Source: Podocnemis expansa (lineage: Eukaryota > Chordata > Testudines > Podocnemididae). Taken from it: 64,000 nucleotides of DNA. Each line of letters opens with the position of its first letter. Position 1 is the stretch's first letter. The notes under the pieces are model-generated. The model searched no databases, had not been told where the DNA came from, and saw only the letters and a program-made list of their open reading frames with translations. Location of the stretch: NCBI GenBank assembly GCA_007922195.1, contig ML681981.1, positions 11,291,598 through 11,355,597 on the forward strand, given 5' to 3'. This document shows, piece after piece, positions 1-10,817 of the stretch. Made by a program: the position numbers and the translations under genes.

Positions 1-3000
1 CATTCAGAAATTGGTGACTACTAGACATGCTGATGGATGGCGGGTGGAATCAGCTCTTCCGCCTTCAGCACAGCATCCTCGAGGTCTAAGGGATTGACCA
101 AAAGGACCATCATCCAGGCAAGGGTAACCTGGGATTGCAGGACCCAATCCAGTGGAGAGAAGTAGGACCAATTTGTCCAAGCACTAATTGTCGTGATTGT
201 GCAGGAGGGCTTGAGGTCACCTGATGCATAAACATATCAATACACCGTGGCTATAGCCAAGGAATGAGCATCTAACTGCTCTGCCCAAGAGCGTACTGGC
301 AGAGGCAAGAAAGTGCCAAAAGGTTTAGTGTTCTGGCAGCAACATGAGTAAACATACCTCCTATAGGGAAAATAGGGGACTGCAGGGTTATCAGGCTAGG
401 AGCAGTAGGCACCGACACTGCAATAAGGTAAACCGTGTTTCCTTCGGTCGGGTAGTGTAGAGTACTTGCGGCCCATGAGCCCCCGATGGGAATGTGAATC
501 TGGCGTGACTGGCATCCGAAGAAGGGATGGACTACCAGAAGCAGTTGGGGCTAGGAGAGTTACTTCACCCTAGATAGAAAGGGGGAAGTGCAGTAGCTGG
601 AGGCAGCAGCCGACGACCTGATACAGCGCATCTGGGGATGAAGCACCCAGATTGGTATGGGGAAGGAAAGGTGTCTAACCCACCCAACGGCCTTATATGG
701 GCAGACCAGGAAGGAACTTTTGTGAACTGGATGAATATATGCCAGGCCTGCATGAGCATACCGAAGATGTTGTGGCAGTCCCTGCTGAAGAGGACTGTCA
801 GGATCAATAGCCTTGTGAAGACACAAGGGAGCGATATCATCGTTATCTCCCCCCTTTCCTTCCCGAGTTCATTTGATGGCACACATCTGAAGGAGTACAA
901 GGGCGAAGAGCTAGTTGCAATGAAGCGGCACCCAAGAGTAGGCTCAGCAGTACGGTAAATGTGGATGCCATATCTCCATGGCCTCCGAGATTCGGCTTGC
1001 ATTGGCTTACATGATCTGGTACCATCAGAGAGAGACCAACCAGTGTGGTGCCGACCTTAGGCCTGGCGATGCACAGAGGTGTGAGTCAGGATTGGGGCTC
1101 CTAAAGGAAGGGTCCCTAGGGGGAAACCGGGATATATGGGAGCAGGGAGCAGTTTCCTCCACGGGAATGGTGCAAAGGTCAGCCACCTGAAGGCACACAT
1201 CCTTCCATCTCTTCAAGAGACCTCCAATTTATCTGAAGTGTCTGGTATGAGCATGCTACTGTTGTCATTAGATCTTACCCTGAGGTTGAATTCCATCAGG
1301 GGATGGCTAGCTCCCGAATTTCCAGTGCCTGGATGGAAACCGAGGAATGGCATCATATGAGGTCTATCCAGTGAGGAAAACCCCTAGAAGTCACCCAGGA
1401 CAGAAGCATAAAACAAGTAGCGATTACTAGGACTAGAGGGCCTTCAGAACATGAGGAAGAGGAGGGAGTTGTACCCCCGGGAGACCCGAATAGGGCTGTC
1501 CCAGAGCTGGGAGTGACCACAGCACTATGGTTATCCCCAGGGGAGGAACTACAAGTGGGGCCCCACTGGTTAGATAAGGTGATGACAGGGACCAGACTAG
1601 TACCCCGCCTTCGGGAGGGGTCTGCAGACCATACCGGTGGGGCCCAGCCAGGAGTGCCCTTCGCAGGTCTTGGACCCTTGACTCTGAGGATCAAGACATC
1701 TAGTCAGCCCGCTGAACTGACCGGGCAGCTTTGACTGCGAGATTGGAGAGGAGGGCAAAAGGGACGAGGGTGTTCAGCTCTGACCGAGTGACAAAGGGGT
1801 GGGAGAGGAACATTGGAATATTACTTCATCTCCTCTGATGGCCGTGGCCCCAGAGCCCTCGATTAAAGCAAGAGGGAATGGGCACGTTAAGTTAAGGAGA
1901 ACAAGGAGAGAAAAGTAATAACGGTCCCCTCGTCAAAAACAACTATGCGTACGGACGTTTGGTCTTCATGGCGCGTTCCGGGCAGCTGTGAATGACAGGC
2001 CCAAAGTGGAAAGAGAAGCCACTGTTCATAGGGTAGGTAGAAACAAGATGGGGGCCCAGTTGGTGCGACCCCGCAGTAAGTTGTTCTCCCCACTGTGAAC
2101 CAAGTGGTAGTAGCGAGTATAGGGGATTCATCATTGGCATGGTGCCTGCGAGCGAGATATCAAAGGCCTGTGTCCCTAGACAGGCTCCGGCCTGCATGTC
2201 TGGTACCTGACATGCCTATGCGTTCGGGAAGGGGTTGTCATATCCCAAGCCGGAGGCACATACCTTAGGACCTCGGATGGGGTCTATCAGACGTGAGCTA
2301 TGTTTAATCCAAACCCGGTGACAGTCTGAAGGAATTGGTTAGGGTGGCACATAGGAAGGATGGGGGAAGATCCCCCGCTCCCCACTTTCAGGGCAGTGGG
2401 GTGGGCTGGAAAGAAATAAGGGTCAACAAGGGAGTCTCCGACCAGCCGATTGGGGGGGCGGGGTGGTAGAATGTGTCCCCAGGGAAGTGTGCAGGAGTGA
2501 TGCTCCCGGTATGGAAATAATTGAAGTCAATGGGAGGGCCCTGTTTGGTTTGGAGTTGGGATTGACAGGCGATACACTCTTTGGTGATTGGAGTATGCTC
2601 CGTGAACCCCTATATCTCCCGAAAGGTGAAGGAGCTGCCGCCCAAGGGGGGTGTTGTGTATGGGGCGCGATAGCACCCTGTAAGCAAAACTGACCTCTAA
2701 GGGATGTCCACAGGATTTTGGCCATAGGTTCCCATGTGATCGCTATAAAGTCCCCTTAGATATTGGAGGTAAACTGTGGGAATATGAATATATGTCCAGT
2801 CTCAATCCTACTCGAAAGAAAAGAGGCTACTTAACCTCTGAACTGTCTGCCCTCACCCAGAAGGAGAGGGAGGGGGAGAGGGAGAGGCTGTCTGTCAGCT
2901 CGGGGAAATGGTACCGAGGCAGAGGGCAGTCCATGGCGGAGTTTGGATGGTTGACAGAATGGCTATGAATGTAAACAGCAGTGCTGATTGACCAGTCGGG

Positions 3001-5495
3001 GTCCCTCCCTGCAGATGCATGGGGAAGGGCCTTGCCGGGAAGGTCCCTCAGGTGAGTTTCGGACTGAAGTTGTGGTAGGAAGGATTAAGTCCTCACCAGT
3101 AACTGGGGGGTGGGGGGGGGGGGGACCAGTCAACTATGGGACCTTATGGGGCCGAAGGATGTGGAAGAGGCCCCGCTGGGAGAAGACCGAGCGGTCCCCA
3201 CGATGGTCGAGGTCTCTTGAGGGAGGGAGTCGCCCCCAAAGAGGAGATCAACGACCACCTGCTGAGAGGCCGGGAGCACTCTAGCTTCCTGAAGCCAAGC
3301 TGCGCAGAGCAGAGTAACCACTGAGGCCATGGTGCGGGCCACCAAATACGTCATGTCCCATGCTGACAAAAGGAGGTCCTGAGAGGCAATTTTACCTTCT
3401 TCCAAGAAAGCATCATATTCTTCCCTGGGCTCTGGTGGGAGTACGTCTGAATCTTATTATTGACTCCCACACGTCCAGCATGTATCTGCTCGCTCAGGCC
3501 TGATTGTTCGCAACCCGCAACTGGAAGGCCAAGAAGTATACTTTCCATCCCAGTAACTCTATCTCACTCGTGTCCCTTGATGTTGGGAGGGGATCGCGGG
3601 GAGACTGTCCTGGCCCTAAGGCCGCCCCCCCCCACCACAGCACAAGGTGGTACTGGGTGGTGGGTGAGTGAGGGGAACTCTGACCCCGGGACCCTGTACT
3701 TGAGACCCACTGTATCCGAGACAGAGAGATGGAACCCGGGTTTTGCCGGTGGGAGGAGGCCAGGTCCAGATGTTAGGGTGAAAGGGAACCACGACCGGTC
3801 CGCTGAGGAGAACACTGGGCTGAATAAAGCATCAGAGGGTGCCTCGGAGAATTGGACTTCCATCCCCATGCGGGCTGAGACGCAGCGCAGGAGATCAAAA
3901 TGTACCAGCAAATTGCCCGTGTAAGACGACAGTACCGGGTTTATGGCTCTCCCCGGTGCCAGGAATAGTACTGGCATGGTCACAGAGGTCTCTTGTGGTG
4001 ACCATTCATGAGGGTGGTACCGGAAGGGCGATGGTGCCAAGACCCAGTGCCAAGGCCATTTAGAGCCCTTTGAAGTCCCTTCCCCCGGGCTGGAACAGGG
4101 GAAAGTATCTCGGGACCCACGGGACGGTACCAGAGATGGCAGGGTGATATGCTGCCACAGGGACGGCTCCAAGGTACTGGAACCCAACGGGGTGATGGGC
4201 TCTGGAGCTTCAGAGGCCGGAACCTGTGGTGGGGAAGAAGAATGGTGCCGCTTGTGTTGGGCCCAGGCCTTCAACATGAAGGTCGGCTTGCCCCTTCTAA
4301 CCGGCATTGGCGAGGGAGATGTAGGCAGCAGGAGGAGCACCCTGGCAGCTTCCACTACCTCCGAGGTCATCAGGATCAGCACCGACCCCAACTGGTCCTC
4401 GGGAGAACCCCATGTAGAAGGCGCAGGGCTACGATGGCACCGCGGTACTGGGGTCAAGCACGACTGGTCCCGGGAAGAGCCCCGTGTTGGAGACGCAAAA
4501 CTGTGTCAGTGCCACAGTACCAAGGGCGGTACCAAGCTTGTCCTGCAGACACTGTTGGCACGGTGCCAGGCAGGTTCCGGCGCCAAACTGGCACGCAGTG
4601 CCGCAGGAGGTCCCAAAGCCTCGGAGAAGGAGTGTGAGCCTGCTTGGAGACCAGGGCATGGCTCCTTTGCTCCCTGTCCTTGATTGTCCTTGGCTTGAAG
4701 GACAGGCAGATGGAGCATGCAGTGACCATGAGGCTTCTGCCCAGGCACTGGAGCACTTCTCATGGGGATCGTCCCGTGGGAAGGCCTTGCCACATTTGGC
4801 ACAGGGTTTGAACGCTGGCACAGTGGATGATGGAGTAGAGCGATGTTCTGGCCAGGGGCGCTGCTGGCGCTGGGAACCCAGGGCACACGCCCTGAATCAC
4901 AGCACCAGGGCCCCGGATCTGGCGGGGCCAAGGGTCTCCGGCCCAATCAGGCCGGAGATCCAGGGCTCAGTCGCCGCCAGCCATGGCGGCCCCGTCCCTG
5001 GCTGGGAATCTGGGGTCTGGCCGCCCACAGCAGCGGCGGCCCCGTCCCTGGCTGGGAATGTGGGACCCAGCTGCCCACAGCCGCTTCCAGCCCCAGGGCC
5101 TGCAGGCCTTGCGGGGGGGCCTGGGCCCATGCCCTGGGTCTCTCCCAGGGGCAGCGACGCCCCTGGTTGCAGCCTGAATGGGGAGACCTTCTTTGGTGGA
5201 ACTAAGTCCACAAATAGGTGCTCCCAGTTGGGCGAAGAGCTCATAAAGCAATGAAAGGACAGGCTGCTTGCAAAATGCAAGGAGCAGGCAGTTCCACAAC
5301 TGATGCGAAGGTGGAAGAAATGAAACTGGGGAGGAGCTGGGCAGTGGCCACACATATGGCCACGGGGTGGCGTGGGGGGCCGTGGCCGCCTGCCCTCTTC
5401 TGGCAGGCTAGGGCAAGAAGTTCTGACCAATCAGATGCTCCGGCATGGAGACACCTATTTCTGAATGTATCTGAGCAGCGCTCGAAGAAGAATCT
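1..5495 (-). mobile_element. Old, decayed DIRS-like element D, partial
   Basis: GC-rich region with no long intact homologous ORF. The 5' end is at about 5495, where GAGCAGCGCTCGAAGAAGAA resembles the outer terminal repeat of A. A gag head starts at 4821 (MPAFKPCAKCGKAFPRDDPH, compare A). Near 3330-3130 a minus frame (AAWLQEARVLPASQQVVVDL then LFGGDSLPQET) resembles the gag WLQ.SGLP...Q..I.DL.FEGPELF block. From 3000 to 1 only vague traces of RT and RNase H remain at the expected distances. The 3' end falls outside the window. Many stops and frame changes, so it is a fossil. Confidence 0.6.
3100..4821 (-). pseudogene. DIRS D, gag remnant
   Basis: Starts with the Cys/His head CAKCGKAFPRDDPHEKC at 4821 and degenerates downstream, with homologous pieces in different frames down to about 3130. 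Rich in Pro and Ser. Non-functional. Confidence 0.6.
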
Positions 5496-6140
5496 TTCCT
5501 TATGCTGATACACTGGTACAAATCCCCCCAAAGAGGAAATGTAGAGTGGCTGTACGACTCTCCTGGCACACATTCTGCAACAGATAATGCATAATGATCA
5601 TAAATCTACCCCATGGCTCACCTGTGGGCTGAAGAGGTGAATTTCATACCCTCCCTATTTAGCTTAGCTCTCAACATAAATCCCAGTTGCAGGGGCTTTA
5701 TGCAGGGGAGAGAGAGCTTTGCCTAATATAACTAAATCCAGAAGGTACACAGACCTGCACAGTGTGCACCACATAATATATGGGCAAGCAGTCTTCATTC
5801 TGTTTGTTGAGTCACACATGGACTGTTAAGTCAGTTAAAAGGGCACCGCCAACCCGAATAAAAATATCATACCCCTTTCTAAATGTTTTCTATATTCTAC
5901 ACTTACAAGTAACACATATGGTTACTAAGGTGATAAAAATAAGGGAAAATATTTTCTTTATTATTTTACTTGGTTTACTTTGTGTATATAGCCAGTGTCA
6001 CTGTATAGTCAATCAATTATATGCAGGTCTCAGCCTCTCACATATTTAACATACTACTGATGAACCTATTCCTGCAATGGGTACTTCTTGAGCTGCTAAG
6101 CGCTGTTGCCTCTTATTGAAGTCATGACTTGAGATCAGTA
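5496..6140. other. Intergenic/intronic gap between DIRS D and A
   Basis: AT-richer sequence without a recognisable exon, repeat terminus or conserved reading frame. Several short ORFs are not supported. Confidence 0.5.
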
Positions 6141-6147
6141 AGAAGAG

Positions 6148-6472
6148 GTTACTTACCGGTAACCGGTGTAATTCGAGACGTGTGCTCCTGGCCATTCCTT
6201 AGTAGGTGTCTGCACGCCTCGTGCACAGCACGCCGGAAACTTTTCCCCCAGAGTACCCGTAGGGTCGGCTGTAGCGCCCCCTGGAGTGGCGCCGCCACCA
6301 CCGCCTATATAGCCACCAGCCGACCCGTCCCTCCTCAGTTCCTTCTACCCAATGTCTGAGGGGAGGTGGGAGGGATTGGAATGGCCAGGAGCACACGTCT
6401 CGAAGAACACCGGTTACCGGTAAGTAACTTCTTCTTCTTCGAGTGCTGCTCCTGGCCATTCCTTAGTAGGTG
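6148..6472. repeat. DIRS A 3'-terminal hairpin and internal repeat
   Basis: Imperfect inverted repeat of about 51 bp: arm 6148-6198 against arm 6378-6428, both including CCGGTAAC/GTTACCGG and CTCCTGGCCATTCC/complement, separated by about 180 bp. Just inside, 6447-6472 repeats 6183-6208 directly (TGCTCCTGGCCATTCCTTAG start). The 5' end of the element (11833-12018) matches the second copy outermost. This is the split-terminus arrangement through which DIRS elements form circles. Confidence 0.85.
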
Positions 6473-6504
6473 AGTATCTAGCCTTACCTTGGAGGTGGGA
6501 GACA

Positions 6505-7535
6505 TCACAGAGAGACTGACTGCAGCACTGCTCTGCCCACTGCCGCGTCCTGCTGCGCTTGCTGGGTGATGGCATAATGCTGCGCGAAGGTATGCGGGGT
6601 GGACCACGTTGCCGCCTTGCATATATCGATAGTCGGGACACCGGCGAGGAACGCTGCGGAAGCCGCCTGGGCCCTAGTTGAATGAGCTGTTACCCTTGGC
6701 AGGTGCTTTCCCCCCAGCTTGTAGCACTCTTTGATGCAGGCTGAAATCCAGGATGCTATCCTCTGAGTAGATACCGGTTGGCCTTTTTTATTGTCCGCTA
6801 CTGTCACAAAAAGCTGGGGGGTCTTGCGGAACGGCTTTCTCTGTTCCACGTAGAAGGCCAGCGCTCTGCGCACATCCAGGGAGTGGAGACGCCTCTCCTC
6901 TTCTGATGCATGGGGCTTTGGGTAGAAGACAGGCAGGGAAATGTCCTGGTTCACGTGAAAGTGTGACACCACTTTAGGTCTGAAGGATGGATGCGGGCGT
7001 AGCTGCACCTTGTCCTTAAAAAACTGGGTATACGGTGGATCCACCACCAATGCTCGCAGCTCGGACACTCTCCGGGCTGACGTGATGGCCACCAAAAACG
7101 CGACCTTCCACGACATGTACAGGAGGGAGCAAGTCGCCAGTGGTTCAAAGGGGGGTCCAGTAAGTCTTACCAGCACCGCATTTAGGTCCCACTGGACCGT
7201 GGGTGCTTTTATAGTCGGGTATAGCTTAGAAAGCCCCACCAGGAACCTTTTCACCATAGGCACCGTGAACAGCGAGCTATCCCCAGGACCGCGGCGAAAC
7301 GCTGCAATTGCCGCCAGGTGGACCCTCAGGGACGATAACGCTAGTCCACTGGACTTCAAATACCATAAATAGTCTAGTAAGCGGTGAACCGAGACCGACT
7401 CTGGATCCTCCCCGTTGGCTGAGGCCCACCGCACAAACCTGAGCCATTTAGCGGCATATGTAGTTCTCGTGGCAGGTTTCCTACTACCACACAACACGGC
7501 CCGTACTGGGGAGGAGCACATCTGCTCGCTGTCTG
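6505..7535 (-). CDS. DIRS A, tyrosine recombinase
   Basis: Recombinase domain, C-terminal part of a long open frame beginning at 8598. Numbered from that Met, homology starts at about residue 360 (RAVLCGSRKPATRTTYAAKW). The catalytic set is Arg in ITSARRVSELRAL (R509/R510), H639 and R642 in AHSTRAQAAS, and Y675 in HTFAQHYAI. It would integrate a circular DNA intermediate instead of using a DDE integrase. In B and C the recombinase sits in its own frame, -1 relative to pol, so its fusion to RNase H in A results from an indel. Confidence 0.9.
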
Positions 7536-7820
7536 TCAGCCATGAAGGCACCATGCGTGGAGGTGTAGGGCCTCCAGGTTGGGGTGGAGAAGCCTCCCGC
7601 TGTCCTGGGACAATAAGTCTGGTCTGAGTGGCAACCGGATCGGCCTGCGGCTGGACCACCGCATCAGGGTCGAAAACCAATGCTGCCTGGGCCACGCTGG
7701 AGCGACCAAGATGACCTGCACCTTGTCCATCTTTATCTTCCACAACGTCTTGGCCACTAACGGTGTTGGAGGGAACGCATACAGGAGACCTCTCCCCCCC
7801 CCAGTGAATCTTGAAAGCAT
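7536..7820 (-). pseudogene. DIRS A, pol C-terminal segment ending LHG-stop
   Basis: Short frame holding the true continuation of pol after the C9 slip: GLLYAFPPTPLV, DKVQVILVAPAWPRQHWF and LLSQDSGRLLHPNLEALHLH, then WCLHG and a stop. The corresponding segments of B (23447-23653) and C (44201-44551) align and also stop at the same place. This marks the natural end of the RT/RNase H protein. Confidence 0.75.
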
Positions 7821-8598
7821 CCGCCTCCGATCCGGGGCTGCATCCCCGGAAAGAGCAGAAGCTCCGGCACTTTGTGTTGACCATGGAGGCGAAGAGGTCT
7901 AGACGGGGATAACCCCACCTCCGGAAAATTGACTCCGCCACCTCCGGGTGGAGGGACCACTCGTGGGCCATGAACTTCCGGCTGAGACTGTCTGCTAAGC
8001 AGTTCCGGAGGCCGGGGATATACGATGCCACTGGCTGGATCTTGTGGCGAACACAAAACTCCCAGAGCCTCATGGCTTCCTGACAAAGGAGAGGCGAGTG
8101 TGTGCCACCTTGCTTGTTGATATAATACATTGCAGTGGTGTTGTCGGTACGAACTGACACCGTCTGGCCCCGGAGGTGTTCTCGAAATACCTCGCATGCG
8201 AGCCGGACTGCTCTGAGCTCCTTTATGTTGATATGTAGTGCGGAGTCCACAACCCCCCACAGGCCCTGTGTTCTGAGGTCGCCGAGATGCGCACCCCAGC
8301 CGATATCTGATGCATCCGTTGTCAAATGCAGTGATGGCTGAGGAAGACTGAACGGAACCCCTGAGCATAAATTGGCTTCGCAGGACCACCAATGCAGGGT
8401 CTCCAGCACTGATGCCGGCACGGTGAGCATAGCGTCCAAAGTGTCCCACACCGGGCGGAACACCGTCGCTAACCACAGTTGGAGCGGCCTCATCCGTAAA
8501 CGGGCGAAGGGGACTACAAAAGTGCAAGCCGCCATGAGACCCAGTAAGCGAAGGCATTCTCGCGCTGATACCCTGGGAAACCTCACCAGAGTATCCAC
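7800..8598 (-). pseudogene. DIRS A, RNase H domain
   Basis: Continuation of RT into RNase H in a shifted frame. Numbered from Met at 8598, candidate catalytic residues are D95 (TTDASDIGWG), E128 (INIKELRA), D152 (VRTDNTTAMYYINKQGG) and D203 (NCLADSLSR), the D-E-D-D set. EWSLHPEVAESIFRRWG and DLFAS follow, as in all DIRS pol proteins here. The frame departs from homology at the C9 tract 7794-7802. Confidence 0.88.
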
Positions 8599-8604
8599 CG
8601 TCTG

Positions 8605-9286
8605 TCTGAGTCTGAAACCGGTTGGTCGGGAGGCTCGCCCTTACAGACGTGGAATCGAGGACCGCTCCTATAAACTCTATTAGCTGCGTGGGAACCAACG
8701 TCGACTTTTGGACATTTATCAACAACCCTAAGCGATCGAAGACGTATTGAGTCAAGTTTATGTGGGAGAGCACCTCTCGTCGCGACTTCCCCACGATCAG
8801 CCAGTCGTCCAGATACGGAAACAGGGTGACCCCTTGTTTCCTGAGATGTGCCGCCACCACTGCCAGACACTTTGTGAATACCCGCGGAGCTGCGAAAAGG
8901 CCAAACGGGAGCACGGCGAACTGTAGGTGCGTCCGCCCCACAATGAAGCACAGGAACTTCCTGTGCCGGGGATGTATTGCGATGTGAAAATACGCATCCT
9001 GCAAATCGAGGGCGGCGTACCAATCGCCCGGATCCAGAGAGGGAACAATTGATGAGAGGGACACCATCCGGAACCGAATCTTGCGAAGGAACCGGTTGAG
9101 CCGCCTCAGATCTAAAATCGGCCGCAGGCCCCCTTTCGCTTTGGGAACAAGGAAATATCGGGAGTAAAAACCCTTGCCCCTGCAGGGCAGCGGCACCTCC
9201 TCCACTGCCCCTTTTTGAAGTAAAACCTGCACCTCCTCCCGCAGTGCGTGCTGGTGGGCCTGGTCCCGCAGGGCACCACGCAGCAT
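8605..9286 (-). pseudogene. DIRS A, reverse transcriptase
   Basis: RT domain. Visible motifs, numbered from the Met at 9286: GFYSRYFLVPK (39-49), LRPILDLRRLN (54-64), DLQDAYF with the first catalytic Asp (94-100), LPFGL (126-130) and FPYLDDWL with the catalytic YLDD (156-163). The DIRS-type 'LDLQDAYFHI.I.P.HRKFL' pattern is clear. True coding leaves this frame near 8605; the remaining open codons down to 7757 are out of frame with the family. A +1 type break there separates RT from RNase H. Confidence 0.88.
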
Positions 9287-9464
9287 AGGAGGGGCCGGCG
9301 GGGGTAACGAAGAAAATTGGAGGGAATAGCCCTCCTGAACCGTTCTGAGAACCCAGCGGTCTTTTGTGATCTTGCGCCAACGTGGCGCGTAAGGGGAGAG
9401 TCTGTTGCTGAATATGGGAGTCTCTGGATCTTTGGCCTTTGATAAACCGCCCTCGTGTTGACCT

Positions 9465-10817
9465 TCAAAAGGTCTTTTTGCTGCCTGCCGGCGGACGCGA
9501 AGATCCTTGTCCGCTGGGGTGGCGTCCAGCCTGTCGACGGGGCCCTTTGCCCCTTCGCCTATCGTCGTCCTGGCGGCGGAAGTAGGGCCGCGGGGGAGGG
9601 GGGGGCGGCTTGAACTGCTTCCTTTGGCTCGCCGGAGTGTGGAGACCTAAGGACTTAACCAGCGCCCTAGAATCCTTTAACGTCTGCAGACGGGCATCTG
9701 TTTGTTGCGAAAATAGTTCAGGTCCTTCAAAAGGTAAGTCCTGAATCGTGGTCTGGACCTCTAAGGGCAGCCCCGACACCTGCAGCCATGAGCTACGCCG
9801 CATCGTCACCCCTGTGGCCATGGAGCGGGCCGCAGCGTCATCTGCGTCTAAGGCTGATTGCAGCAGGGCCTTAGACACAACTTTACCCTCTTGGACAGAT
9901 GCCGAAAAAGCCGCTCTGGAGTCCTGCTCCACAGAGCCACTGAAACGCTCCATAGCCGACCAAGCATTAAAGATGTAGCGGCTGAGAATAGCCTGCTGAT
10001 TCGCTATCCTCAGCTGCAGCCCCCCTGTAGAATAGACCTTACGGCCAAACAGGTCCAGTCTTTTATAGTCCTTAGACTTAGGGGTTGACCCCGGGCGACC
10101 TTGTCTCTCACGCTCGTTTGCCGCTGCCACAACTAAAGAGCTGGGAGTGGGGTGTGAATAAAAGTGTTCATAACCCTTAGAGGGCACAAAGTACTTTCGT
10201 TCGGCGCGCTTGGCCGTAGGGGGGATCGAAGCCGGTGTGTGCCACAGCGCCTTAGTCGTGTTATGCACAGTCTTGATAAAGGGCAGGGCTACACGGCCCG
10301 GGGCCTCTGGGAGCAAAATGTCCACCATAGGTTCTGCGTCCTCCGTAATTTCCTCGGCCTGCATATTCAGCCCGCTAGCCACCCGACGAAGCAGCTCCTG
10401 ATGGGCCCTAGCATCATCCGGGATCACCATCGGCTTGGCTCCCGCCACTGCCTCATCAGGGGGCGAAGAGGAAGATTCTTCAAGATCTGGATCCTTAGAC
10501 AGAGCTCCAGATGCCACACTACGGTCACCAGTGGCCAGGCTCTCTCTATCCGGCTCGTCCCGCAAGGACTCCACCTCCGACACCTCTCCGGTACCGAGGG
10601 GGGCAGGAGCACCAAGCGCGGCCGATGGAGGATGCCTAGCCTGCGAACTGGGAATGAGGGGTCCTGAGGTCACACCTGGTCCCTGGACGGCCCAAGGGGT
10701 CCAAAATGGCCACTGCCAACCCGACCACTGAGGGTGGAAAGGCGGTACCATCTGCGCCGACTGAGGCTGCGACATCGAGGTCTTCTGAGGCCGACGCGGT
10801 ACCGACTCCTCCGCCAA
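9465..10817 (-). CDS. DIRS A, gag-like ORF C-terminal part
   Basis: 450-codon ORF overlapping the previous one by about 148 nt in the -1 frame. Its core (ELLRRVASGLNMQAEEITED, KYFVPSKGYEHFYSHPTPSS, RIANQQAILSRYIFNAWSAM, SWLQVSGLPLEVQTTIQDLP) is repeated in B (25672-26529) and C (46269-46928), so it is a conserved structural protein of this element family. The C-terminus is basic (RRQDDDRRRGKGPRRQAGRH), possibly nucleic-acid binding. Whether the two gag parts are joined by mutation or by programmed frameshifting cannot be decided here. Confidence 0.78.
   Translation of the reverse strand: MAEESVPRRPQKTSMSQPQSAQMVPPFHPQWSGWQWPFWTPWAVQGPGVTSGPLIPSSQARHPPSAALGAPAPLGTGEVSEVESLRDEPDRESLATGDRSVASGALSKDPDLEESSSSPPDEAVAGAKPMVIPDDARAHQELLRRVASGLNMQAEEITEDAEPMVDILLPEAPGRVALPFIKTVHNTTKALWHTPASIPPTAKRAERKYFVPSKGYEHFYSHPTPSSLVVAAANERERQGRPGSTPKSKDYKRLDLFGRKVYSTGGLQLRIANQQAILSRYIFNAWSAMERFSGSVEQDSRAAFSASVQEGKVVSKALLQSALDADDAAARSMATGVTMRRSSWLQVSGLPLEVQTTIQDLPFEGPELFSQQTDARLQTLKDSRALVKSLGLHTPASQRKQFKPPPPPPRPYFRRQDDDRRRGKGPRRQAGRHPSGQGSSRPPAGSKKTF

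Noticed and set aside
638..958. 106-codon plus ORF with a vaguely envelope-like look
   Set aside because: No signal peptide, cleavage site, fusion peptide or membrane segment; lies where the decayed recombinase region of DIRS D should be.
3564..4457. 297-codon minus-strand ORF as a gene
   Set aside because: Low-complexity Pro/Ser-rich frame in GC-rich decayed DIRS sequence without conserved motifs.
4484..5254. 256-codon plus-strand ORF
   Set aside because: Antisense shadow of DIRS D in GC-rich DNA; no recognisable domain.
6505..8598. A single intact RNase H-recombinase protein of 697 residues
   Set aside because: The linker is out of frame relative to B and C; the fusion comes from an indel in the C9 tract.
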